Assembly: GCF_001456955.1 (NCBI RefSeq)
Contig: NZ_KQ758469.1
Location: forward strand, 312,926-376,925
From: Microbacterium enclense
GTDB taxonomy: Bacteria; Actinomycetota; Actinomycetes; Actinomycetales; Microbacteriaceae
Direction of reading: 5' to 3'
DNA: 64,000 bases
Shown one piece after another: positions 29,572-38,100 of the stretch. Below the pieces are notes generated by a model. It searched no databases, had not been told where the DNA came from, and saw only the letters and a list, made by a program, of their open reading frames with translations. The first letter of the stretch is position 1. Every line of letters starts with the position of its first letter. Made by a program: the position numbers and the translations under genes.

Positions 29572-31770
29572 ATGCCCACCATCACGCTGGCGATGCGCAA
29601 GCAGCCCAACCACGGCAACGACGTCAAGGCCAAGATCCAAACATTCCTGTACAAGCTGGGCGAAAGTGACGCCACACCGGGTCTGCACATCGAGCCGATC
29701 AACGGCTCGGTCGACCCCAACGCCCGCACCGGACGGGTCAACGACTTCTGGCGGGCCGTCCTCTTCCGCGTCGACCCTCCCGGCGGCGAGACAAACTATG
29801 TGTACGCGGGAACCTGGCCCCACGATGAGGCCATCGCCAAGGCCAAGTCCCTGACGCTCGCGGTGAACCCCGTCAACGGCATCCTGGAACTCCGCGAGGC
29901 CATCGCCGCGCAGCAGGTCTCCGCAGCCGCGCTTCCCACTGAGGGGACGGCCGCTCCGGTCGCAGCATCCTCGACGCCCGTCCTCACGGAGCGCGGCTAT
30001 TTCCTCACCGATCTCACGGATGAATTCGGCTTCCCTGCGAATATCGCTGCGACAGCCTTCGAGCTGCTCGACGAGGATGCCCTGCTGGACTTCGCCGATC
30101 ATCTGCAAACTCCATGGCAACAAGAAGTGCTGCTGTCGATGGCGGCACGCGAGGCACTGCACCTCATCAAGGAACGCCTCGGACTCGACAAGCCGGTCGA
30201 GGTCGATCCCGGTGACGACGAGGCCACCAGAATCCTCAAGGCGCTCGAGCACCCGGCATCCCGGATGCAGTTCACCTATGCTGCGAACAGCGACGAACTC
30301 AAACGGATCATCGAGGACGGAGACTTCGGCGCCTGGCGGGTGTTCCTGCACCCCGAGCAGCGGGAGTACGTGGAGAAGGACTACTCGGGCGCTTTCCGCC
30401 TCAGCGGGGGCGCCGGCACCGGCAAGACGGTCGTGCTCCTGCATCGTGCCCGTCGACTCGCGCTGGCCCATCCGCACGCGCGTATCATCCTGACGACCTT
30501 CACCCGCGCATTGGCCGAGAACCTGCGTCGTGACCTCGAGCGCCTCGATGCCGACGTGCCGATCGCCGAGAAGCTGGGCGATCCCGGTGTTCTCGTGAGG
30601 GGTGTCGATCAGCTCGCCGCTGACGTCCGCCTGCGCGCGGGCGACGACTTCGGAGCATCAGCGCTGGCGGCGATCGGCTCGACCCGGGAGAAGACGGCGT
30701 CCCCCGCCGAGCCCGACTGGTCGTCCGCGATCGTCCAGGCCGGAGCGTCCCTGCCGATCGCCCTCCAGTCGCCGTCGTTCTTCAACGACGAGTACGCGCA
30801 GGTGGTGCTGCCGAACGAGATCATCGACACGGACTCCTACTTCACCGTCCGACGGCCCGGGCGCGGGGTCGCTCTCGACCGCGGCAAGCGCGCAGCAGTG
30901 TGGGCCGTCGTCGAGCAGATGCGCAAAGACCAGCGGATCGCGAACCAACTCGGGTACGGCGAGATCGCCGCCATCGGCGCCCAGTGGGCGATGAGGACGG
31001 GCACCGTCTTCGCCGACCACGTTCTGGTGGACGAGGGACAAGACTTGGAACCGGCGAAGTGGAAGCTCCTGCGCGCCCTTGTAGCTGAGGGCTCGAACGA
31101 CCTGTTCATCGCGGACGACAGTCATCAGCGGATCTACGGCCGGTCGACCGTGCTCAAGCACTATGGCATCAAGGTGCAGGGGCGCTCGCGCCGACTCACG
31201 CTGAACTACCGGACGACACTGGAGAACCTTCGCTTCGCTCTCGGTGTGCTCGCCGGTGAGCAGTTCGAGGATGCCGAAGGACTCGAGGTCTCCACAGCCG
31301 GTTACCGGTCGGCGCGCAGCGGCCCGAAGCCGTCCAAGCACTCCGCCAAGTCGGACGCTGAGCAGCTGGACCTCATCGCCGATGACATCGCGCGGTGGCT
31401 GGAAGAAGGTGTACGAGCCGAGACGATCGCCGTGCTTGCGGCATCCAACACCTCCGCCAAGAAGGTGCAGCAGGGCCTTTCGCAGCGGGGTGTCTCGGTC
31501 GCCGTCATCACCCAGCCGCGGGTCACGGGCGGCCAGCCCGTCACCATGACCATGCACGCCGCGAAGGGCATGGAGTTCTCGCGCGTTGTCCTCTTCGACG
31601 TCTCGGACGGCTCGTTCCCACCACCGTGGGCCTACAAAGGAGTGCCTGAGGAAGACCGGGCGGACAAGGACCGCCAGTTCCGCTCGCTCCTCTACGTCGC
31701 GGCGAGCCGCGCACGCGACGAACTCGTCGTCACGTGGAAGGGTGCGCCGAGCGCATTGCTGTTGGGCTGA
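29572..31770 (+). CDS. UvrD-like SF1 helicase, last gene of the rightward operon
   Basis: A 732-residue superfamily 1 helicase. After a roughly 270-residue N-terminal region without recognised motifs come LSGGAGTGKTVVLLHRA (Walker A near 280–287), LVDEGQDLEP near 486–494 (DEGQD box) and the late motifs MHAAKGMEFSRVVLFD and YVAASRARDELVVTW. These are the UvrD/Rep C-terminal motifs. The domain size is compact and no nuclease domain is visible. The N-terminal region has short beta-rich stretches, and I do not assign it. The ATG lies one base after the preceding stop, so the gene belongs to the rightward operon. It ends tail-to-tail with the 98-residue gene at 31774. Confidence 0.82.
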   Translation: MPTITLAMRKQPNHGNDVKAKIQTFLYKLGESDATPGLHIEPINGSVDPNARTGRVNDFWRAVLFRVDPPGGETNYVYAGTWPHDEAIAKAKSLTLAVNPVNGILELREAIAAQQVSAAALPTEGTAAPVAASSTPVLTERGYFLTDLTDEFGFPANIAATAFELLDEDALLDFADHLQTPWQQEVLLSMAAREALHLIKERLGLDKPVEVDPGDDEATRILKALEHPASRMQFTYAANSDELKRIIEDGDFGAWRVFLHPEQREYVEKDYSGAFRLSGGAGTGKTVVLLHRARRLALAHPHARIILTTFTRALAENLRRDLERLDADVPIAEKLGDPGVLVRGVDQLAADVRLRAGDDFGASALAAIGSTREKTASPAEPDWSSAIVQAGASLPIALQSPSFFNDEYAQVVLPNEIIDTDSYFTVRRPGRGVALDRGKRAAVWAVVEQMRKDQRIANQLGYGEIAAIGAQWAMRTGTVFADHVLVDEGQDLEPAKWKLLRALVAEGSNDLFIADDSHQRIYGRSTVLKHYGIKVQGRSRRLTLNYRTTLENLRFALGVLAGEQFEDAEGLEVSTAGYRSARSGPKPSKHSAKSDAEQLDLIADDIARWLEEGVRAETIAVLAASNTSAKKVQQGLSQRGVSVAVITQPRVTGGQPVTMTMHAAKGMEFSRVVLFDVSDGSFPPPWAYKGVPEEDRADKDRQFRSLLYVAASRARDELVVTWKGAPSALLLG

Positions 31771-31773
31771 GCT

Positions 31774-32070
31774 TCAGCGACGCCCGGCGGCTTCGGTCGC
31801 GGCATCCGGATCTGTCTTGTGGCCCAGTTCGCTCAACACCCACGGTGCGTCGCGACGCCTCTGCACCGGTACGAGATAGCTGTTGTCGCGCAGGTACTGG
31901 GCCGCCCAGCGGATGTCGTACTGCCATGTATAGAACAGATCACCGGAAGACTCGAGTTCGTCTCTATGATCGCGCCAGACGATCTTGCACACCTCGACGA
32001 TCTTGCCTGCGCCGCCGAGCTCGCGGAGTGCGGCCAGTACCCAGCCTTTGAGAGAAGATCTGTCAGCCAT
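31774..32070 (-). CDS. Small winged-helix-like protein following vsr
   Basis: A 98-residue protein. Residues 1–75 read as helix–helix–helix–strands (GWVLAALRELGG, IVEVCKIVWRDHRD, DIRWAAQYLRDN, SYLVPVQ, PWVLSELG), which is compatible with a winged-helix DNA-binding domain like those of restriction-associated proteins. I do not recognise a named family. The ATG is 4 bases after the vsr stop, so it is co-transcribed with vsr. It may be a DNA-binding partner or a regulator of the Vsr/Dcm unit; no direct evidence decides between these. Confidence 0.6.
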   Translation of the reverse strand: MADRSSLKGWVLAALRELGGAGKIVEVCKIVWRDHRDELESSGDLFYTWQYDIRWAAQYLRDNSYLVPVQRRRDAPWVLSELGHKTDPDAATEAAGRR

Positions 32071-32074
32071 GCGG

Positions 32075-32536
32075 TCAGGCTATCGACCGGTCCACAGCTG
32101 CGGCGACAGTGGCAGCCACGAGTTCCGGATCATCACGCACCTCGTGCTCCCAGAAGCGGAGCGGCGTCCACCCGGCGGCCGTGAGGGCAGCATCCGTCTC
32201 GGCGTCCCGCTCGCGATTGCGCATCCGCTTCGCCAGCCAGAAGGCACCGTTCCGCACGGGGGCCTGGTAATGCTCCGGACAGCCGTGCCAGAAACATCCG
32301 TCGATGAAGACCGCGACGCGCGCTCTCGTGAAGACGATGTCGGCTGTTCGTCGTAAGTTCTGGACCGGACGCGCCGACACCCGATAGCGGAGGCCCATCG
32401 CATGAAGACGACGTCGGACAGCCAACTCGGGCGCTGTGTCGCGACCGCGGTTCGCCTGCATCGACGAACGCGAACCCGGCGTGCTCGCCCAGGACTGGGC
32501 GCGGGGCGGTTCCGCCTTCGACTCACTGTCCAGCAT
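32075..32536 (-). CDS. vsr: Very short patch repair endonuclease (Vsr)
   Basis: A 153-residue Vsr enzyme. Family motifs are present: MQANRGRDTAPELAVRR near residues 26–42, the catalytic region RTADIVFTRARVAVFIDG near 63–80 (aspartate of the ADI motif), CFWHGCP with zinc-coordinating Cys and His, and LRFWEHEV near 125. Vsr nicks next to T:G mismatches made when 5-methylcytosine deaminates. It accompanies the divergent cytosine methylase at 32575, only 38 bases away, which fits that repair role. ATG 32536 has a GAGGAGG site 7 bases upstream, and the residues before MQANRG (SWAS near 15) match longer family members. Full length, no missing key residue seen. Confidence 0.9.
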   Translation of the reverse strand: MLDSESKAEPPRAQSWASTPGSRSSMQANRGRDTAPELAVRRRLHAMGLRYRVSARPVQNLRRTADIVFTRARVAVFIDGCFWHGCPEHYQAPVRNGAFWLAKRMRNRERDAETDAALTAAGWTPLRFWEHEVRDDPELVAATVAAAVDRSIA

Positions 32537-32574
32537 CCGCTCGACCTCCTCATCTCCAGAGTAGATTTGGCCCG

Positions 32575-33690
32575 ATGACTCTGCAGGCGCCGTTGCACGT
32601 CGGGACTCCGACGACCGGCTCCAGCGCGACCCGTACCATCTCCGTGCTCGACCTGTTCGCCGGCGCCGGCGGTCTCACGGCAGGCTTCCATGCCGCGTCA
32701 GATCGCTACCGTGTGAAGCGCGCTGTCGAGCTCGATACCTCCGCCGCCGCGACCTTCGCGGCCACCTTCGGCGCTGACCTTGTCTATCGTGGCGGGATCC
32801 AGACGTGGCTGCAGGAAGAGGACGTCCCTCAGGTCGACGTCATCGTCGGTGGCCCGCCGTGCCAGGGTTTCTCAATGCTCGGGAAGCGTGACAGCGGTGA
32901 CTTCCGAAATTACCTGTGGCAGGAGTACGCGGCGACGATCCTACGCGCGCAGCCGAAGTACTTCGTCGTGGAGAACGTGGCGGCGTTCGCCAAGTCGCAG
33001 CAGTTCCGCGACCTCAGCGAGTCGACCCAGCCCGACGGTCTGCTGAGCGATTACGCATTTGAGTGGGGCATCCTCAACGCAGCAGATTACGGCGCATTCC
33101 AAGCGCGCAAGCGGGCCATCCTCATCGGACGTCACCGCGACCTTCCGGCAATCGGTATGCCGCCACCGACGCATGTGGGACGACATCAGACCGTCCGCCA
33201 GGCATTCAAGAACATCGTTCCGGCCGTCACCGAGACCCGTCTGGACGACCGGGTGAAGACCTTCTTCGGCATCGAGCTCCCAGGAGTGTTCCGCCCGTTC
33301 GAGCTCCACGTGGGTCGCGACTACGCTGAGATCTCGAAGCTTCGATTCTCCAAAATTCCAGAGGGCGGTAACAGGTTTGACCTCCCAGATCGCCTCAAGG
33401 CGCCCTGTTGGATCGGCCACACGAGCGGGTCCGGCGACGTCATGGGCCGACTGCATTGGGACAGGCCGTCGGTGACGATCCGCACGGAATTTTTCAAGCC
33501 CGAAAAGGGCCGCTACCTCCATCCGGTCGAGAATCGCGCGATCACGCATTACGAGGCGGCCGTGCTTCAGGGGTTCCCAGATACACACCGCTTCGTGGGC
33601 ACGAAAACGGCCATTGCAAGGCAGATCGGGAACGCAGTGCCCGTGCCCCTTGGGCGGGCGATTGCCGCCCACATGGAGCAGTATCTGTAA
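32575..33690 (+). CDS. dcm: DNA (cytosine-5-)-methyltransferase
   Basis: A 371-residue C5 methylase with all core motifs: motif I DLFAGAGGLTAGF (residues 25–37), motif IV GGPPCQGFS with catalytic Cys near 99, motif VI VVENV near 123, motif VIII QARKRAILIG near 176, and motifs IX–X LQGFPD to RQIGNAVP near the end. The target-recognition region between VIII and IX is short, and its site cannot be read from sequence. It is divergent from vsr; no cognate restriction endonuclease is adjacent. No good Shine-Dalgarno is visible before ATG 32575, so translation may be leaderless or start slightly downstream. Confidence 0.92.
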   Translation: MTLQAPLHVGTPTTGSSATRTISVLDLFAGAGGLTAGFHAASDRYRVKRAVELDTSAAATFAATFGADLVYRGGIQTWLQEEDVPQVDVIVGGPPCQGFSMLGKRDSGDFRNYLWQEYAATILRAQPKYFVVENVAAFAKSQQFRDLSESTQPDGLLSDYAFEWGILNAADYGAFQARKRAILIGRHRDLPAIGMPPPTHVGRHQTVRQAFKNIVPAVTETRLDDRVKTFFGIELPGVFRPFELHVGRDYAEISKLRFSKIPEGGNRFDLPDRLKAPCWIGHTSGSGDVMGRLHWDRPSVTIRTEFFKPEKGRYLHPVENRAITHYEAAVLQGFPDTHRFVGTKTAIARQIGNAVPVPLGRAIAAHMEQYL

Positions 33691-33900
33691 GGCCAACTCC
33701 GAGCCCACTCGAGCTGTCGCCCATGCAAGGGAAGTCCGAGCGGCGCAGTTCGCGGGTTCTGAGCACGATTCACTCGGCGTCCGGTGGCATTCCTAATTCG
33801 TGGTTAGGAGGCCGCCCGGAGTGACATTGGTCACATGAATAGGCGGTCGGACCCGAAGTCCGTCCGAGGCGCGCCTCACCCCACAGGTGCCCCGCCGCGG

Positions 33901-35118
33901 TTACTCGCCAGCCCCCAGTCCCATCAACCTTTCAAGCCCGTCCTCCGTAACGATCGGAACCCCCCAAGCGCGCGCCTGCCGCGCCTTCCCCGACATCGAG
34001 TCGGGGTCGGCGGCCACGAGCACTTTGGCCTTCTTCACCATGCTGTCCTTAGGAATCAGACCGCGCTCGGTGAGGATGTCGAACCACGCCGATCGGTCTC
34101 GGCGCGTTTCGCCGGTAATGACGACGGTGTCACCCGGTGACAGGCGGAAGCCGGTGGTGAGGGTCGGGGCCGCGGCATCCGGTTTCGAAGCGGCGCCGGC
34201 GATCGTTGCCGCGTCGATCTCGAGCAGGCCACCGATCTTCTGGATGTCGGCCCACTCGTCAGCGGTGAGCTGGTCGTCCGCCCAGGCCGCCGACACCAGC
34301 CCGTCGAAGTAGGCGCGGTGAATGCGGCGAACCGCCGTGCTTGAGAGATTGAGCTCCGCGGCGAATCGAATGAGGTCGTCGGTCTCGGTCGCCGACATGT
34401 ACCGGTCGAGGAGGACGCGATCGAGCAGGGCGAGGTAGTCGAGATTCAGTGCGCCGTCGTCGACGGCGTCGGTCGCGACGTCCACGTGCAGCCGCTCGAG
34501 AACCGATCGCGGTGCCGTGTCGGAGTCCGTACGCGCAAGCCAGGCTGTCGTGTCGCACGGCTCATCCGGCCACTCCCCCGCGGTGGCGAGCCAACCGTCC
34601 CACCACGCGGGATCGCGGCCCGCGCCGATGTAGGCGCGAAGGAGCGCCGCCGCAGCGAGAGCATCCGCCGAAGCGCGATGAGCGTTCTGCATCGCGTATC
34701 CGATCGCCGCGCTGCAGTCGGCGAGACTCCGGTTGCCCGGCAGGAATGTGCCCGCGAGCTGCATCGTGCACATCCAGTACTCGTACTCGGGGCACACCAG
34801 ACCGGCTTGCTGCATGGAGTGGGCCAAGAATCGCGCGTCGAAACTGGCGTTGTGCGCGACCGGCACACGCCCGCGCAGGAGGGAGGCAATGGACGGGGCG
34901 AGCGCAGCGAACTCCGGAGCTCGCGCGGCCGCAGCGGCGCTGATGCCGTGGATAAGCTGCGCACCCATATCGCGCATCGGATTGACGAGCGTCTCCCAGG
35001 CTCCTTCGACGACGCCAGTCGGTGACACATGCACGATCGCCACCTCGACGATGCGGTCGTGCTTCTGTGGAAACAGACCTGTCGTTTCCAGATCGACGAC
35101 TGCGAATCCTCGCCCCAT
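33901..35118 (-). CDS. DnaQ-like 3'-5' exonuclease with BRCT domain
   Basis: A 405-residue protein starting at ATG 35118; the frame is open to 35184, but MGRGFAVVDLETTG fits the family start. Residues 5–160 form a DEDD exonuclease domain: DLETTGL (first Asp/Glu), then AHNASFDARFLAH, and a late H-x4-D-type motif HRASADALAAAAL. The C-terminal ~80 residues (LSPGDTVVITGETRRDR to WGVPIVTEDGLERLMG) are a BRCT domain. This combination occurs in actinobacterial DNA-repair and defence settings. It lies 62 bases downstream of the HEPN–DUF4011 gene and in the same direction, so it may be its partner. DNA or RNA specificity is unknown. Confidence 0.85.
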   Translation of the reverse strand: MGRGFAVVDLETTGLFPQKHDRIVEVAIVHVSPTGVVEGAWETLVNPMRDMGAQLIHGISAAAAARAPEFAALAPSIASLLRGRVPVAHNASFDARFLAHSMQQAGLVCPEYEYWMCTMQLAGTFLPGNRSLADCSAAIGYAMQNAHRASADALAAAALLRAYIGAGRDPAWWDGWLATAGEWPDEPCDTTAWLARTDSDTAPRSVLERLHVDVATDAVDDGALNLDYLALLDRVLLDRYMSATETDDLIRFAAELNLSSTAVRRIHRAYFDGLVSAAWADDQLTADEWADIQKIGGLLEIDAATIAGAASKPDAAAPTLTTGFRLSPGDTVVITGETRRDRSAWFDILTERGLIPKDSMVKKAKVLVAADPDSMSGKARQARAWGVPIVTEDGLERLMGLGAGE

Positions 35119-35180
35119 ATTGCGCCCCCAGGTGTTGATCGGGGTCACTCTATCCGTCGTTTGAGATCGACCGGCGCACC

Positions 35181-38100
35181 TCACAAACGGGTGAGATACG
35201 CCCCCGACGGCGCAAGCTCGACCCGTCGGGTGGCCACCGCCAGCGTCAGAGCTTCAGCGAGTCGCTCGGCGATCTGGGCTGTCATTCGCTTCCCACCGAA
35301 CAGCCGCAGAGCTTCTCTCTTGATCTCGTCCTCGCGCACCCCACCGCCGAGCTGAGCGACGACGGCCATGGCGTTCGCGATCTCTTCCAGAGCGACGGAC
35401 TCGAGCGGTCGACTCTCTCCCGACGTGCTCGCGCGGACGTCTCGCCAGGTGGAGACATCCACGTCCACCGGCCAGATGAACTGCTCGTCGCCCGGGCGCG
35501 TGGAAGCCTCCGGGATCAGCCGGAGGATCGCCGTGGCCCGGGTCCCCGACACACGAGACAGTCCGAACGATTCCGCCACCAGTCTCACCAGCCGTGCCCG
35601 CGAGATTGGTCCCTCGGCGGCGATGATCTCCACCAGGGTGGCGCGAACCCGCTCTGCAGCAGGTCGATCCGGAAGCGCATCGAGCACATCGACTCCGCCA
35701 GATGTCGTCATCGGCCAGGGCGCGAAGGGACGGACGTACGGATGCGTTACACCGACGGCTACCTCGGCCGGCGTCCCTTCCTCCAGAGGCTCCGGCAGCT
35801 CATCTGCCGCAAGCGGATCAAGGTCGTCGACGGGCTGCGTACCGCTCTCGACCGTCGCCGTTGACGCAGACCGACCCTCCGCGCTGGCGGCTTCCACCGC
35901 CGCGACGAGTCGGTCAGCCGTGGCATCCGGATCATCGAGCCACTCCGGCAGCCACACCCTCTCGATCCCCGGCCAGCGCATCAACTTGCCGAGGACATCG
36001 ACAGGCAGACCATCGCGATCAGCCACCGTTCGGCGCGCACGCCAGCCTTCTCCGTCGAGCAGGACGGCGACGATCGGCTGCGCGGGGTCGGACGCGGATG
36101 CGAGCGTGAGATCGATACGGAAGTCCGAGAGCCCGACGTCGGTCTTCACGACGAGTCCGCGCTCGGTCAGGATCGCGGCGATCTCGTCTCGGTGCCGATC
36201 GATCACGGGCACGCGGACCGTGGAGTCATCGGAGGGTGCAACTCCGCGCGCGGCGAGTTCGAGATAGGACTTCAGGTCTTTGAGACCCCGGGCCGAAGTC
36301 TGCTCGGCGCGAAGCTCAGCGGGATCGAAGCTCGCGTACAGCACGACCTGTCGTCGCGCACGAGTCACCGCGACGTTCAGCCGGCGTTCTCCCCCTGCAC
36401 GGGACAGCGGTCCGAAATTCAGCGGGAGCATTCCGCGGTCGTTCTTGCTGAAGGCGACCGAGAACAGGATCGTGTCGCGCTCGTCGCCCTGCACGCTCTC
36501 GAGGTTCTTCACGAACAATCCGTCGCGCTCGTCGAGCGCACGGCCGATGCGTTCGTCGGGAGCGTCGCGCAGCATGTTGTCGATGAGGTCGCGCTGCTGA
36601 ACGTTGAACGTGATGATGCCGATCGACGGTGCGGTGTCACCGGCGGCAGCGAAGCGACGGATCACCTCGTCGACGATCGTCTGCGCTTCGACGCGGTTGG
36701 TTCGAAGGACTCCGCGCCCACCCGAACGTTCGAAACGACCGTCGACACGCACGAGCGAGAGCCCGTAGTCGGGCTTCTTCGCGGCGAGCGCGTCGGGTGC
36801 GGACGCGGTGAAGTCACGCAACGGCGCAGGAAACGACGACAGGCGGCTCTCGTAGTACTGGTGGTTGCTGAAGGCGATGAGCGCCTCGTCCTGGCTGCGG
36901 TAGTGCCACGACAGCCACTTGCTCGGAACTCGCGCTTGCGTGCACTCCGTGAGGATGGACTCCTCATCTGCGACGACGCCCGCATCAACCTCAGCCTCGT
37001 CGACGTCGGCCGTCACCTCCGCGAAGGTCGACGGAGGCATCTGCTTGGAGTCTCCGACGACCACGACGGAACGCGCTCGCCCCATCGCGCCCACGGCATC
37101 CGCGACGCGAATCTGCGAAGCCTCGTCGAACACCACGATGTCGAACATCCCGGCGCGGGCGGGAAAGAACCGAGCGACCGATTCCGGGCTCATGAGCATG
37201 CACGGCGTGATCTGCGTGATCAGATCGCCGTACTTGTCCATGAGCGTCCGCACGCTGTCCCCACCGCGCTGTCTCGAGAGCTGACGTTTGAGCGCGCCCA
37301 TGTCGCCGCCGTCGAACTTCGGATCGAATCGTCGCTGAGACAGGATGTCAGCGGGCAGAGCCCGCGGGAGCTCGCCGCGAATGGCTGCCGAACTCGCGGC
37401 GAACCGGGCGATCGTCCGGTTGTGTGCGGCGGGATCGAAGTCGCTGAGCGCGGTGGCGTCTTCGCGTTCATCGATGGATGCCGAGGCGACACCCTTGTCG
37501 AAGGCGAGCGCCGCGTCGTCGGCACGGACGCGCCCGGCCAGAATCGCCTCCCGCGCCGTGTTCATCCCGTGGCGCCGCAGAGGTTCCACGTGCCGGAGCA
37601 GGTCGATCCAGCGGCCGAGCGTGACCGGTTCGGTCGTCGCCAGGTTGCGCGCCGCACGAGTGCGTTCCCAGGTCGACGCGACTCCTTCATCCCCGGCCCA
37701 GACGGCGAGCTGGTCAGGTGATGCGCCACCTCGCGCAGCAGCGACCGTTGCCCGCCACGCGGAGGCGAGCGCCGCGTATCGCTCGGCCGACGCCGCATCT
37801 GGGGCCGTGGTCGCGTAGACACGGCGCAGGTCCGAGCGCAGGTCCCCGGCAGTCGAGGCATCGGACGCGAGCGTCCTCGAGAGCCACGCCACCCACGTGA
37901 GGGCGGCTCCCACCTGCTCCGCCGCGCCGGGCAGGTAGGGGTTTAAGTCCGGGGTCGCGACCACGACGGGCTGTCGCTGCAACTCACCGCGCAACTCGTC
38001 GACCTGTGCGGCCGTCTCGACCATGGCGCCGGTGAGTGTCGACAGCCCGCGCAGGTCGATCGCGGTCTGATCGACGCGTAGGTCGGCCGCGAACTGGGCC

